Below, piece after piece: positions 20,147-29,342 of a DNA stretch of 64,000 nt. This DNA is from Clavibacter nebraskensis NCPPB 2581 (lineage in GTDB: Bacteria > Actinomycetota > Actinomycetes > Actinomycetales > Microbacteriaceae). The position numbers were made by a program, and so were the translations under genes. The DNA lies in assembly GCF_000355695.1 (NCBI RefSeq), contig NC_020891.1:1302001-1366000 (forward strand), read 5' to 3'. The notes under the pieces are model-generated. The model made no database searches, had not been told where the DNA came from, and was given only the letters and a program-made list of their open reading frames with translations. Positions within the stretch are counted from its first letter, which is position 1, and every line of letters starts with the position of its first letter.

Positions 20147-21961
20147 TCAGCCGACCGGCTTGCGCGGCGCCGTCGGAACGGGTGCGCCGGGATCCGAAGT
20201 CGCGAGGGCGGGAGCCGTGGTCTCCACCGCGGGCGAGCCGGTGCGGCCGCGGCGGCGACGCGCACGCCCGCCGGAGCGCCCGTACACGAGGTACATCGTG
20301 AGCCCCATGATGATCATGAGCAGCACCGTGTACACGAACGTGATGCTCATCGAGTCGAGGTTCGCCTCGCCTTCGGTGCTGGCCTTGATCGCGATGCCGA
20401 GCGGCTCGTACAGGGGCTGGTAGAGGAACACCGCTGCGTCGTAGTCGTCGAGCAGGCTGTTGAAGTTGAGCGCCGTGATGGCCGCAACCGTGGGGATCAC
20501 GAGCGGCACCAGCACCCGCCGGAACGTCGTGAGCGACCTCGCGCCGAGGATCCGCGCCGCGTCCTCGAGCGACTGCGGCACGCTCGCGAACGCCGCCTTC
20601 AGCAGGCGCAGCGTGAACGGCACCTTGACGATGATGTAGGCCACCAGCAGCAGCCACGTCGTGCCCGTGAGCACCTGCCCGCCGATGAGCGGCTGCGGCC
20701 GGTCGAATGTCTGCAGCAGCGCGAGCGCGATGAGGATGGTCGGGAGGATCCACGGGATGTGCAGCAGGTACTCCAGCGTCGCGGTGACCCAGTTGCGGTT
20801 GCGCTGGATCAGGCGTGCGACGAACAGGAGGCCCGCCACGACGATCACGGCGGCCAGCGCGCTGTAGACGAGGCTCACGATGAAGGGCCGGAGCACGTCG
20901 GGGGAGCCGAGCACGGTCGCGTAGTTCCGCAGGGTTAACGAGTCCCACGTGATGGTGCCCGTCTGCACGCTCTTCGAGTCGAGGAACGAGAACAGCACGA
21001 TGAGGATCACCGGCAGCGCGTAGACCACGAACAGCGCGTACGCGACGACGTGCACGACGCCGTTCACGACCGGGTTCCGGATGCGCTGCTTCTGCAGCGG
21101 GGTCGCAACCTTGGCGACCGAGAAGTACACGCCCGACTTCTCGACGCGGTTCATGATCGCCAGCAGCACGATGGTCGCGACGCCCAGCACGATCGCGAGC
21201 AGGGCCGCGAGGTCGCGGGAGCTCGTGCTCTTGGAGAACGTCACGATCATGGGCGCCACCGTCTGGAAGCCCGTGCCGCCGAGCACCAGCGGGGCGGTGA
21301 GCGCGCCGAGGCCGGTGAGGAACGTGAGCACGGTGACCGCGAAGATCATGGGCCGCAGCGCCGGCAGCACGATCCGGAAGAGGATGCGCCCGGTGCCCGC
21401 GCCCATGCTGCGTGCGGCCTCGATGGTCTGGTGGTCGATCGCCGCGAGCGACGAGCGGAGGAAGAGCATGTGGTTCGTCGTGGTCGCGAAGGTCATCACG
21501 ATGACGACCGCGAAGTACCCCGAGAACCAGTCGGGGTCGAGGTCGGGGAACGCCCGCTGCGCGATCGCGGTCACGAACCCGTAGCGGCCGTAGATGAAGT
21601 TGTAGCCGGCCGCGAGCACGATGCCGCCGTAGATGAGCGTCGTAGCGTAGCCGAGCCACAGGACGCGGGATCCGCGCACCACGAAGTACTCGGTCACCAG
21701 CACGATGAATATGCCGACCACGTTGACCGTGATCGCGAGGGTCACCGCGAGCAGGAGGCTGTTGCCGACGCTCCGCATCGCCCGGTCGGAGCTCAGGAGC
21801 TTCTCGAGCGCCCGGCCGCTGAACGCGCCGTCGGGGAAGAATGTCGTGACGAGCAGGTTCGCGTTCGGGAACACCAGGAACGTGACGACGAACCAGAGCG
21901 CGGCGATGAGCACCACGACGCCGAGGGGCGAGCGCAGCAGGGCGCGGACGGGGGTGCGCAC
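20147..21961 (-). CDS. ABC transporter permease, two fused membrane domains (ferric-iron type)
   Basis: A 604-residue permease with two binding-protein-dependent transport domains in one chain, about 12 TM helices. This is the layout of SfuB/FbpB iron permeases and some thiamine or phosphonate importers. EAA-type loops are seen in each half: AARSMGAGTGRILFRIVLPAL in the first and AARILGARSLTTFRRVLVPLV in the second, which bind the ATPase. A long charged Arg-rich C-terminal tail follows the last helix. GTG start lies two bases past the ATPase stop. It is the last gene of the SBP-ATPase-permease operon. Confidence 0.88.
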   Translation of the reverse strand: MRTPVRALLRSPLGVVVLIAALWFVVTFLVFPNANLLVTTFFPDGAFSGRALEKLLSSDRAMRSVGNSLLLAVTLAITVNVVGIFIVLVTEYFVVRGSRVLWLGYATTLIYGGIVLAAGYNFIYGRYGFVTAIAQRAFPDLDPDWFSGYFAVVIVMTFATTTNHMLFLRSSLAAIDHQTIEAARSMGAGTGRILFRIVLPALRPMIFAVTVLTFLTGLGALTAPLVLGGTGFQTVAPMIVTFSKSTSSRDLAALLAIVLGVATIVLLAIMNRVEKSGVYFSVAKVATPLQKQRIRNPVVNGVVHVVAYALFVVYALPVILIVLFSFLDSKSVQTGTITWDSLTLRNYATVLGSPDVLRPFIVSLVYSALAAVIVVAGLLFVARLIQRNRNWVTATLEYLLHIPWILPTILIALALLQTFDRPQPLIGGQVLTGTTWLLLVAYIIVKVPFTLRLLKAAFASVPQSLEDAARILGARSLTTFRRVLVPLVIPTVAAITALNFNSLLDDYDAAVFLYQPLYEPLGIAIKASTEGEANLDSMSITFVYTVLLMIIMGLTMYLVYGRSGGRARRRRGRTGSPAVETTAPALATSDPGAPVPTAPRKPVG

Positions 21962-21963
21962 GG

Positions 21964-22992
21964 CTACGACCGGTACTGGAGGATCGCGGACGGGTCGATG
22001 CCCACGACGACCTCGGTGCCGGGAGCCAGCGGCGGCGCGCCCGTCTCGGCGACGAGCGCCTCGACGGCGTCGTCCCCGAGGTCGACCCGGTAGGTGCTGT
22101 ACGAGCCGTGGTACTTGCGCTCGGCGACCACGCCGTCGATGCGCACGCGGCGCGGATCCGCGGGGGCGGCGTCGCGGGCGGCCAGCGACACGCGCTCGAG
22201 CCGCACGTACGCGCGGCCCGAGGCATCGAGGTCCGTCGCGCCGGCGTCACGGAGGCGCGCGACCGTCGAGGGGCCGAGCGCGTTGATCGCGCCGACGAAC
22301 GTGGCGACGAACTCGGTGGCCGACCGGTCGTAGATGTCCTCCGGGGTGCCGACCTGCTCGATGCGCCCCGCGTCGAAGACCGCGATGCGGTCGCTCATGG
22401 TCAGCGCCTCCTCCTGGTCGTGCGTCACGTACACCGTCGTGATGCCGAGGCGCGACTGCAGGCCCTTCAGCTGGTCGCGCAGCTGCACGCGGAGCTTGGC
22501 GTCGAGGTTGGAGAGCGGCTCGTCGAGCAGGAGGATCCGCGGCTCGAGCACGAGCGCCCGCGCGATGGCGACGCGCTGCTGCTGCCCGCCGGAGAGCTCG
22601 GCCACGTCCTTGTCGAGCTGGGCCGCGCTCAGCTCGACCTGGTCGGCCATCGCGCGCACGAGGCGGTCGGTCTCGGCCTTGCCGGCCTTCCGTACCGTGA
22701 GGCCGAACGCGATGTTCTGCCGCACCGACATGCTCGGGAAGAGCGCGTAGTTCTGGAAGACCATGCCGACGCGGCGCTTCTCGCTGGGGAGGCGCGTGGC
22801 GACCTGGCCGTCGATCACGATCTCGCCGCGGCTGGGGTCCACGAAGCCGGCGAGCGTCCGCAGCGCGGTCGTCTTGCCGCAGCCGGACGGCCCGAGGAGG
22901 GTGAAGAACTCGCCCTCGTGGATCTCGAGGTCGAGCCCGGGGATCGCCACCTGGTCGCCGAAGCGCACCTCGACGTCGTCGAAGCGGATCAT
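21964..22992 (-). CDS. ABC transporter ATP-binding protein (ferric-iron/spermidine type)
   Basis: A 342-residue importer ATPase. It shows Walker A GPSGCGKTT, Q-loop MVFQNYALFPSMSV, signature [16 protein letters not shown], Walker B ILLLDEPLSNLD, and the switch His in YVTHDQEEALTMSD. A C-terminal TOBE-like domain from about 240 onward is typical of the PotA/FbpC branch. The start ATG overlaps the stop of the binding-protein gene (ATGA), so the three genes are one operon. Substrate is not fixed by the sequence; the binding protein suggests iron. Confidence 0.92.
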   Translation of the reverse strand: MIRFDDVEVRFGDQVAIPGLDLEIHEGEFFTLLGPSGCGKTTALRTLAGFVDPSRGEIVIDGQVATRLPSEKRRVGMVFQNYALFPSMSVRQNIAFGLTVRKAGKAETDRLVRAMADQVELSAAQLDKDVAELSGGQQQRVAIARALVLEPRILLLDEPLSNLDAKLRVQLRDQLKGLQSRLGITTVYVTHDQEEALTMSDRIAVFDAGRIEQVGTPEDIYDRSATEFVATFVGAINALGPSTVARLRDAGATDLDASGRAYVRLERVSLAARDAAPADPRRVRIDGVVAERKYHGSYSTYRVDLGDDAVEALVAETGAPPLAPGTEVVVGIDPSAILQYRS

Positions 22993-24074
22993 CAGGACAG
23001 GTACTCCAGCTCGGTCTTCTCGACCCAGTCGGCGATGTGCTCGCGCACGAAGCCGTAGTCGACGTCCTGCTTGTCGAGCGACTCGATGAGCTCCTTCACG
23101 GCCGGCAGCGCCTTCTCGCGCGCGGTCGTGTTGACGGGGTAGCTCGAGAACTGCTCCGCGAACGCGCCCTGGACGTCGGCGCTGCCGAACCAGTCGATGA
23201 ACGCGCGGGCGCGCTCCTCCTTCTTCGTGCCGGCGATCTCCGCGATCTGCTCCGTGACGAACGGGACGCCGGCCTTCGCCGGGACGATCTCGGTGGTGGT
23301 GCCGTACTGCGCGTCGCGCGCCGCGATGCCGCTCGAGGCGAGCGTGCCGAACGCGACCTCGCCGCGGGAGAGGCGGGCGTAGAGGTCCGTGCCCTCGACG
23401 GCGGGGGATCCGTTCGCGAAGTAGTCCTTCACGACCTGCCAGCCCGCGTCGCTGATGCCGAGGTCGCCGTCCGGGTCCTCGTAGGGCGCGAGGAGTCCCG
23501 CGAGGATGAGCTGCGGGGTCGCATCGCCGAGTCGCGTGTTCACCTCGTACTTCCCCTCGTACTTCGACGAGTAGAGGTCGGTGACGTCCTTCGGCACGTC
23601 CCCGCCCGAGGTCTGCTTGGCGTCGTGCACGGTGACGATGGCCTGCTCCACGAGCGGCCAGTACGCGCCGTCGGCGGGATCGCCGGCGGCCTGGTCGACC
23701 TCGCCCGACCACGCGGGCGTGTAGGCGGTGATGGCGTCCTCCGCCTTGAGGTTCTCGAAGTACATGTTGTTGAGGCCGAACACCACGTCCCCGACGGGGT
23801 TGTTCTTCTCCGCGACGATGCGGTTCGCGAGGTCGGCGCCGCCGAGGCCCACGATCTGGATGTCGAAGCCGGCCTTCGCGGCCTCCGCCGTGACCCAGTC
23901 GCCGCGGCCGTCCCCGTTGGAGTTCGTGTAGACGATGAGGGTGTCGCCGGAGGCGGGGGAGACCGCCGGATCCGCGGTGCCGCTGTCGGCGGACGACCCG
24001 CATCCGCTGAGGGCGAGACCGGCCGCGACCACGGCGGCGAGCGAGGCGGGGAGACGGCGGGCGCGGTTCTTCAT
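22992..24074 (-). CDS. Solute-binding lipoprotein of ABC importer (probable ferric iron)
   Basis: A 360-residue exported binding protein with a lipoprotein signal peptide: basic start, hydrophobic core, lipobox LSGC with the acylated Cys at about residue 26, then a Ser/Thr-rich linker. The mature part is an extracellular family 1 binding protein of the FbpA/iron group, with LIVYTNSNGDGRGDW near the mature start and SSYPVNTTARE near the C-terminus. A thiamine or phosphonate ligand is possible. Start ATG 24074 is preceded by GAGAGGACACC as SD. First gene of the operon. Confidence 0.87.
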   Translation of the reverse strand: MKNRARRLPASLAAVVAAGLALSGCGSSADSGTADPAVSPASGDTLIVYTNSNGDGRGDWVTAEAAKAGFDIQIVGLGGADLANRIVAEKNNPVGDVVFGLNNMYFENLKAEDAITAYTPAWSGEVDQAAGDPADGAYWPLVEQAIVTVHDAKQTSGGDVPKDVTDLYSSKYEGKYEVNTRLGDATPQLILAGLLAPYEDPDGDLGISDAGWQVVKDYFANGSPAVEGTDLYARLSRGEVAFGTLASSGIAARDAQYGTTTEIVPAKAGVPFVTEQIAEIAGTKKEERARAFIDWFGSADVQGAFAEQFSSYPVNTTAREKALPAVKELIESLDKQDVDYGFVREHIADWVEKTELEYLS

Positions 24075-24137
24075 GGTGTCCTCTCGGGGTGAGCACGTCG
24101 GTGTGCTCGCGGGCGATCGCGCCGGACCGGCACGAAG

Positions 24138-24239
24138 TCCCCAGATTAGGAGCGGGATCCCCGGCGGCCCGCTCCGGCGGACGCTGTTGGCTCGCTGTTC
24201 AGCATAGGGACACGCCGGACGATTCCCCAGATGAGGAGC
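24138..24239. repeat. Pair of 16-bp direct repeats in the importer/exporter intergenic region
   Basis: TCCCCAGATTAGGAGC (24138-24153) and TCCCCAGATGAGGAGC (24224-24239) match at 15 of 16 bases and start 86 bp apart. On the minus strand the first reads TCCTAATCTGGGG and holds a TAATCT hexamer that could be the -10 of the importer operon, about 70 nt upstream of its ATG. The second reads TCCTCATCTGGGG. They could be regulator sites or a duplicated promoter. Confidence 0.5.
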
Positions 24240-24276
24240 ACGCTGGTCGGGGCACGTCGCCCGCGCTCACGGGAGC

Positions 24277-24302
24277 GGAATACCTAGCCCGTGTATGGGA
24301 TT
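24277..24302 (+). promoter_or_regulatory. SigH/SigR-like promoter of the 14-TM exporter
   Basis: GGAATA, then 17 nt, then ATT. The known SigH consensus is GGAAYA-N16-17-GTT, so one base of the -10 differs. It lies 9 nt before ATG 24312, which would give a leaderless mRNA and favours that start. Confidence 0.4.
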
Positions 24303-24311
24303 CGATACCTC

Positions 24312-25814
24312 ATGACCGGACGCACCACCGCGGGCACCACCCCGACCTCCACCTCGACCGACGACCAGGAGCGGACCCGCTGGCAGGCCTTCTGGGTCTG
24401 CGTGGGCGTCGCGGCGCTCACGATCCTCGACCTCTCGAAGGTCAACGTCGGGCTCTCGTCGATCGAGGAGTCGCTCGGCGCCGGATCCACCGACCTGCAG
24501 CTCATCGTCGCCGGCTACGCGCTCGCCTTCGGCCTGGCCCTCGTGCCCGCCGGCCGCCTCGGCGACATCAAGAGCCGCCGGCTCATGTTCGTGGTCGGCC
24601 TCAGCGCGTTCACCATCGCGAGCCTGCTCTGCGCCATCGCGCCCGACGTGAAGACGCTCGTGGTCGCGCGGATCCTGCAGGGCGTCGCCGCCGGCATCCA
24701 GATGCCGCAGGTGCTCGGTCTCATCCAGCAGCTCTTCCAGGGGGAGGAGCGGGCGCGCGCCTTCGGCCTGTTCGGCGCCGTCGTCGGCATCTCCACGGCG
24801 TTCGGGCCGACGCTCGGCGGCCTGCTGATCCAGCTCGGCGGCCCGGACGACGGCTGGCGCCTGCTGTTCTGGATGAACATCCCGCTCGGCATCGTCGCCA
24901 TCGCGTTCGCGCTCAAGCTGCTGCCGCGGACGCAGGCGAGGCCCCAGGCGAAGACGGGCCTCGACCCCGTCGGCGTCGTGCTCCTGGCGGTCGCCACGTT
25001 CTCGCTCATGCTGCCGTTCGTCCTCACGACGGGCGGGCCCGACGACGACCCGCTCCGGTGGATCTGGCTCGCCGGGGCCGTCGTCGCCGCGGCGCTCTTC
25101 GTCGCGTGGGAGCGGCGCTACGAGCGGTCGGGCAAGTCGCCCGTCGTGCACTTCGCGCTGTTCAAGCTCTCCTCGTACCGCAACGGGATCCTCATCGCCA
25201 CCGCGTACTTCGCCGCGATCCCCGCGGTGTTCCTGCTCACGACGCTCTACCTCCAGCAGGGTCTCGGCCTCGCGCCCGTCTTCGCGGGCATGGTCAGCAT
25301 CTCGTTCGCGCTGTCGTCGGCCGTCACCGCCTGGATCGGCGGGCGCCTCGTCTCGCGCCTCGGCCGGCAGCTGGTCGTGATCGGCCTCGCGATCGTCGCG
25401 GTGGGCATCACGCTGCTGCTCCTCGCCGCCGTGCTCACGCCGCAGGAGGCGACGCCGTGGGCGATGGCCGCGGCCATGCTCGTCGCGGGCGTCGGGGCGG
25501 GCTTCGTGATCTCGCCGAACCAGACGCTCACGCTGGCCGAGATCCCCGTGACCGAGGGCGGCGTCGCCGGATCCATGGCGCAGGTCGGCCAGCGCGTCGG
25601 CACCGCCGTGGGCGTCGCGGCCGCGTCGGCCACCTTCTTCAGCACGCTCTCCGCGGAGGCCACGGGCGGTGGCGACGCGAGCCTCGCCGTGTACCACGAC
25701 GGGTTCCGCAACGGCTTCCTCGTGACGATCGCGCTGGTCGCGGTCGCCCTCACGCTGGGTCTGGTCGACCTCGGGCAGCGCCGCCACCGTCGGCAGCGGG
25801 CCGCGACCGCCTGA
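24312..25814 (+). CDS. MFS multidrug-type exporter, 14 TM helices (EmrB/QacA)
   Basis: A 500-residue DHA2-family proton antiporter in the inner membrane. The motif A region reads GRLGDIKSRRLMFVVG and the TM4 region is ARILQGVAAGIQMPQVLG, followed by motif C VGISTAFGPTLGGLL, as in drug exporters. Fourteen hydrophobic segments fit the QacA plan. ATG 24312 is favoured by a SigH-like promoter 9 nt upstream; ATG 24291 is in frame but would lie inside that promoter. Divergent from the iron-type ABC importer. No adjacent TetR or MarR gene. Confidence 0.85.
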   Translation: MTGRTTAGTTPTSTSTDDQERTRWQAFWVCVGVAALTILDLSKVNVGLSSIEESLGAGSTDLQLIVAGYALAFGLALVPAGRLGDIKSRRLMFVVGLSAFTIASLLCAIAPDVKTLVVARILQGVAAGIQMPQVLGLIQQLFQGEERARAFGLFGAVVGISTAFGPTLGGLLIQLGGPDDGWRLLFWMNIPLGIVAIAFALKLLPRTQARPQAKTGLDPVGVVLLAVATFSLMLPFVLTTGGPDDDPLRWIWLAGAVVAAALFVAWERRYERSGKSPVVHFALFKLSSYRNGILIATAYFAAIPAVFLLTTLYLQQGLGLAPVFAGMVSISFALSSAVTAWIGGRLVSRLGRQLVVIGLAIVAVGITLLLLAAVLTPQEATPWAMAAAMLVAGVGAGFVISPNQTLTLAEIPVTEGGVAGSMAQVGQRVGTAVGVAAASATFFSTLSAEATGGGDASLAVYHDGFRNGFLVTIALVAVALTLGLVDLGQRRHRRQRAATA

Positions 25815-25849
25815 GCCTGCGGCTCGGGGCGCGGGCGATCCGGCTCGGA

Positions 25850-26662
25850 TCAGCGCGCGACGACCGCCAGCACGGCGTCGTGGAGGCGCCCGTTGGTGGC
25901 AAGCGCGGATCCGTGCCACGGGCCCGCCTCGCCGTCGATCGACGTGAACCGCCCGCCCGCCTCCTCGATCACGGGGATGAGCGCGGCCATGTCGTAGGGC
26001 TTCAGGTCGTGCTCGCCCGCGATGTCGAGAAGGCCCTCCGCGAGCAGCATGTAGGCCCACATGTCGCCGAAGTCCCGCGAGCGCTTGACGCGGCCGGAGA
26101 GGTCGAGCAGCTCGTCGAGCCGGCCGGCGTCGCGCCAGCGCTGCACGCCGGCGACGCTCATCGAGGCGTCCTCGAGCCGGTCGACGTCTGAGACGCGGAT
26201 CCGCCGCTCCTGCGAGGTGGGGGCCTGCCCGAGCGTGTCGTCCACGTACGCGCCGAGTCCGGTCGCGCCCCACCAGCGGCGGCCGAGCGCGGGCGCGCTC
26301 ACGACGCCGACCACGGGGATGCCGTCGACCGCGAGTGCGATGAGGGTGCCCCAGACGGGCACGCCGCGGGCGAAGTTCGAGGTGCCGTCGATGGGATCGA
26401 CGATCCACTGCCTCGACGACGAGCCGGACGTGCCGTACTCCTCGCCCAGCACGCTGTCGTGCGGACGGCTGTCGGCGATCCCGCCGCGGATGGCCCGCTC
26501 GACCGACGTGTCGGCGTCGGTGACCCAGCTGGAGTCGGCCTTCGTCTCGATGGCGAGGTCGGCCGAGCGGAAGCGGTCGAGCGAGATGGCGTCGGCCATG
26601 TCGGCCAGCTCCCGGGCGAGCCGCAGGTCGGACGACAGGGAGTGCAGGGGTTCGGAGGCCAC
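25850..26662 (-). CDS. hisN: Histidinol-phosphatase (inositol monophosphatase family)
   Basis: A 270-residue Mg-dependent phosphatase of the IMPase fold. The HisN-type motifs are TKADSSWVTDAD, GEEYG, and the metal site WIVDPIDGTSNFARG (about residues 84-98), then KPYDMAALIPVIEEAGG near the C-terminus. Actinobacteria use such enzymes for histidine biosynthesis, so histidinol phosphate is the likely substrate, though inositol phosphate is not excluded. GTG 26662 follows TAGGCT by 7 nt. That box begins with the TAG stop codon of rsgA, so this gene has its own leaderless promoter inside the aroA-rsgA-hisN row. Confidence 0.9.
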   Translation of the reverse strand: MASEPLHSLSSDLRLARELADMADAISLDRFRSADLAIETKADSSWVTDADTSVERAIRGGIADSRPHDSVLGEEYGTSGSSSRQWIVDPIDGTSNFARGVPVWGTLIALAVDGIPVVGVVSAPALGRRWWGATGLGAYVDDTLGQAPTSQERRIRVSDVDRLEDASMSVAGVQRWRDAGRLDELLDLSGRVKRSRDFGDMWAYMLLAEGLLDIAGEHDLKPYDMAALIPVIEEAGGRFTSIDGEAGPWHGSALATNGRLHDAVLAVVAR

Positions 26663-26669
26663 GGGATCG

Positions 26670-26675
26670 AGCCTA
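26670..26675 (-). promoter_or_regulatory. -10 element TAGGCT of hisN, overlapping the rsgA stop codon
   Basis: The minus strand reads CGC TAG GCT CGATCCC GTG. TAG is the rsgA stop and also the first half of the TAGGCT box, which ends 7 nt before the hisN GTG. Confidence 0.55.
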
Positions 26676-27749
26676 GCGATCGGCCTGGTCGCCCTTCGAC
26701 GCGTCCGACCGGTTGGCGACGAGGTGCTGGAGCGAGTGCAGGCGCTCGCGCCCGGCGTCCCCGAGCTCGCCCGCCTCGACCCGGTCGACGATCTCCCAGT
26801 CGTGCGCCTCCGTGAGCGGGATCCCGCCCGGCGGCTCGCCCTCAGGCACGTGCGCGTAGCTGGCGAACGAGCGGAGGATGTTCGCCGGATCCACGTGCCC
26901 GAGCCCGAACGAGCGGACGCCCGGGGTGTCGATGATCCAGCCGTGGCCGCCGTCGGCGGTCTCGACGCGCATCGAGACGGTCGAGCTCGACGTGTGGCGG
27001 CCGCGCCCGGTGACCTGGTTGACGACGCCCGTGGCGCGCTTCGCATCCGGGACGAGCGCGTTGACGAGCGTCGACTTGCCGACGCCCGAGTGGCCGACGG
27101 CCACGGTCGTGCGATCCGCGAGGAGCGCGCGCAGCTCGTCGAGCGGCACGTCGTCCGAGCGGCTCAGCACGATCGGCACGTCGAGCACCCGGAAGTGGCC
27201 GGCGAAGGGCGCGGGGTCGGCGACGTCGGACTTGGTGATGCAGAGGATCGGCTGGATGCCGGCGTCGAACGCGGCCACCAGGTAGCGGTCGACGAGGCGC
27301 GCGCGCGGCTCGGGCTCGGCGGCCGCGACGACGATGAGCATCTGGTCGGCGTTGGCGACGATCACGCGCTCGACGGCGTCGGAGTCGTCGGCGCTGCGGC
27401 GGAGCAGCGTCCGACGCGGCGCGATGCGCACGATGCGCGACAGGCTGCCCTCGTCGCCCGAGGTGTCGCCCACGACGTCGACGCGGTCGTTCGTGACCAC
27501 GGCCTTCTTGCCGAGCTCCCGGGCGCGCGTCGCGATGATCGTGTGCTCGTCGGGGGTGTCCTCGCCCACGAGCACGCCGAAGCGGCCGCGGTCGACCGTG
27601 AGCACGCGGCCCTCGACGGAGTCGGTGTGCCCGGGCCGCTGCTTGCTGCGCGGCTTGTTGCCCTTCGGGTTCGGCCGCACGCGCACCGAGGACTCGTCGT
27701 AGGCGTCCCAGACGCCGTCGTCCTCCTCCGGATCCGCGAGCCAGCTCAC
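26673..27749 (-). CDS. rsgA: Ribosome small subunit-dependent GTPase RsgA
   Basis: A circularly permuted GTPase that assists late 30S assembly. In 358 residues it has an N-terminal OB fold with RFGVLVGE (about 55-65), then the G4 motif TKSD (about 170) ahead of the G1 loop [14 protein letters not shown] (from about 218). The G2/G3 region is [11 protein letters not shown] and [10 protein letters not shown]. The C-terminal domain normally carries a Cys/His zinc knuckle; here it reads [20 protein letters not shown] and lacks cysteines, so zinc binding is probably lost. The GTG start overlaps the aroA stop (GTGA), and the stop forms part of the hisN promoter. Confidence 0.93.
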   Translation of the reverse strand: MSWLADPEEDDGVWDAYDESSVRVRPNPKGNKPRSKQRPGHTDSVEGRVLTVDRGRFGVLVGEDTPDEHTIIATRARELGKKAVVTNDRVDVVGDTSGDEGSLSRIVRIAPRRTLLRRSADDSDAVERVIVANADQMLIVVAAAEPEPRARLVDRYLVAAFDAGIQPILCITKSDVADPAPFAGHFRVLDVPIVLSRSDDVPLDELRALLADRTTVAVGHSGVGKSTLVNALVPDAKRATGVVNQVTGRGRHTSSSTVSMRVETADGGHGWIIDTPGVRSFGLGHVDPANILRSFASYAHVPEGEPPGGIPLTEAHDWEIVDRVEAGELGDAGRERLHSLQHLVANRSDASKGDQADR

Positions 27750-29212
27750 AGGAGCCCGCCGAGCCCGCCCGCGGTGCCCGGTCCGGTGATCCCGCCGAGC
27801 GTCAGGGGGTCGACGGCGGCCCGCGGCGCGCGGCCGAGGAGCGGGCCGAGCCACAGCTCCGGGAACTCGGGCAGCGTCTTGGCGGTCGTGCCGACGTCGT
27901 CGATCTCGACGCCTGGCACCGCCAGCCCGATGATCGCGCCCGCGGTCGCCATGCGGTGGTCCTCGTAGGCGCGCCACGGGCCGCCGTGCAGCGGGGCGGG
28001 CTCGATCGCGAGGCCGTCGTCGAGCTCCGTGACGGATCCGCCGAGCCCGGTGATCTCCGCCGCCAGCGCCGCGAGCCGGTCGGTCTCGTGCCCGCGCAGG
28101 TGCCCGATGCCCGTGATGCGGCTGGGCCCGTCGGCGAGGGCGGCGAGCGCCACCAGGGCGGGCGCGAGCTCGCCGCCGGTGCTGAGGTCGAGGTCGACGC
28201 CGGGGATCCGCCCGCCCGCCGCGAGACCCGGCCCGCCGTCGACGACGAGCGCGTCGCCCTCCCGCGTGACGGTCGCGCCGAACCGCGGCAGCAGGTGCGC
28301 GAGGTCGGCGCCGACCTGCGTCGTCTCCGCGGGCCAGTCGGGGACCTGGACGCGGCCGCCCGCGACGAGCGCGGCGGCGAGGAACGGCGCGGCGTTGGAG
28401 AGGTCCGGCTCGATCCGCACCTCGCGGCCGGCGATGGGGGAGGAAGGCACGATCCAGAGGCCGGGCTCCGGGCTCTCGATGACGACGCCGCGCTCGGCGA
28501 GCGTGCGGATCGTCATCTCGATGTGCGGCATGCTCGGCAGCTTCTGTCCGGTGTGGCGCAGCCGCAGCCCCTGGGCGAACCGGGGCGCGGCGAGCAGGAG
28601 GCCGGAGACGAACTGGCTGGAGGCGGACGCGTCGATGGCGATCTCGCCGCCCGGCACCTCGCCGGTGCCGTAGAGGCTGAACGGCAGCGCGCGGCGGCCG
28701 TCGTCGTTGACGTCGACCCCGAGGGCCCGGAGCGCCTCGATGGTGCCCCACATGGGGCGGCGCCGGGCGCTCGGGTCGCCGTCGAAGGAGACGGGCCCGA
28801 GGGCCAGCGCGGCGACGGGCGGGAGGAACCGCATCACGGTGCCGGCGAGGCCGCATTCGATGGTGATCCCGCCCGCGAGCTCCGCCGGGGTGATCCGCAG
28901 GTCCGGACCGAACGCGCCGTCGCCGTCGACCTCCTCGATCACGGTGCCGAGGGCCCGCAGCGCCTCGACCATGAGACGGGTGTCGCGCGAGCGGAGCGGC
29001 GCGCGCAGCGTGGAGGGCGAGTCGGCGAGGGCGGACAGGACCAGCTCGCGGTTCGTCAGGCTCTTGGATCCCGGCAGGGGCACGGTCGCGTCGAGCGGCC
29101 CGTCCGCTACGGGCGCTGCCCAGGGCCCGTCGTCCGTCGGCACGGGCGCATGGGTCCGGTCGTCGTCGTCGTACGGACTGAAGGTCGGACCGGAATACCT
29201 GAAGATCTCCAT
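27746..29212 (-). CDS. aroA: 3-phosphoshikimate 1-carboxyvinyltransferase (EPSP synthase)
   Basis: Joins shikimate 3-phosphate and PEP in the sixth step of the shikimate pathway. The 488 residues are longer than the usual 430-450 because of a 40-residue N-terminal leader before [16 protein letters not shown]. Later blocks include [28 protein letters not shown], and [20 protein letters not shown]; the KTLPEF end motif is present. ATG 29212 follows TACTCT by 9 nt and also has GGTGA upstream. An in-frame extension to 29362 lacks family sequence. Its 5' end overlaps the SigH-type promoter of the divergent sigH gene. Confidence 0.94.
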   Translation of the reverse strand: MEIFRYSGPTFSPYDDDDRTHAPVPTDDGPWAAPVADGPLDATVPLPGSKSLTNRELVLSALADSPSTLRAPLRSRDTRLMVEALRALGTVIEEVDGDGAFGPDLRITPAELAGGITIECGLAGTVMRFLPPVAALALGPVSFDGDPSARRRPMWGTIEALRALGVDVNDDGRRALPFSLYGTGEVPGGEIAIDASASSQFVSGLLLAAPRFAQGLRLRHTGQKLPSMPHIEMTIRTLAERGVVIESPEPGLWIVPSSPIAGREVRIEPDLSNAAPFLAAALVAGGRVQVPDWPAETTQVGADLAHLLPRFGATVTREGDALVVDGGPGLAAGGRIPGVDLDLSTGGELAPALVALAALADGPSRITGIGHLRGHETDRLAALAAEITGLGGSVTELDDGLAIEPAPLHGGPWRAYEDHRMATAGAIIGLAVPGVEIDDVGTTAKTLPEFPELWLGPLLGRAPRAAVDPLTLGGITGPGTAGGLGGLL

Positions 29213-29217
29213 GGGTT
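29192..29217 (+). promoter_or_regulatory. SigH/SigR-type autoregulatory promoter of sigH
   Basis: GGAATA at 29192-29197, 17 nt, then GTT at 29215-29217. This matches the SigH/SigR consensus GGAAYA-N16-17-GTT in every fixed position. It lies inside the 5' end of the divergent aroA gene. Predicted transcription start near 29225, upstream of a strong ribosome binding site (GGGAAGGA, 29263-29270) and an in-frame GTG at 29277. Confidence 0.75.
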
Positions 29218-29328
29218 CACCAGAGTACCGGGCACGCGTCCGGCAGGCCCGGATCCCGGGCCGGGAAGGATCACCCGTGATCACGAGGACAGCACCGGCG
29301 GCCCCGTCCGCCGAGCTCGTGCGCGCCG

Positions 29329-29334
29329 TAGAAT
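29329..29334 (+). promoter_or_regulatory. Second sigH promoter, -10 TAGAAT (leaderless short form)
   Basis: TAGAAT ends 8 nt before the ATG at 29343 and would yield a leaderless message for the short sigma factor, independent of SigH itself. Confidence 0.55.
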
Positions 29335-29342
29335 CTGCCCTG

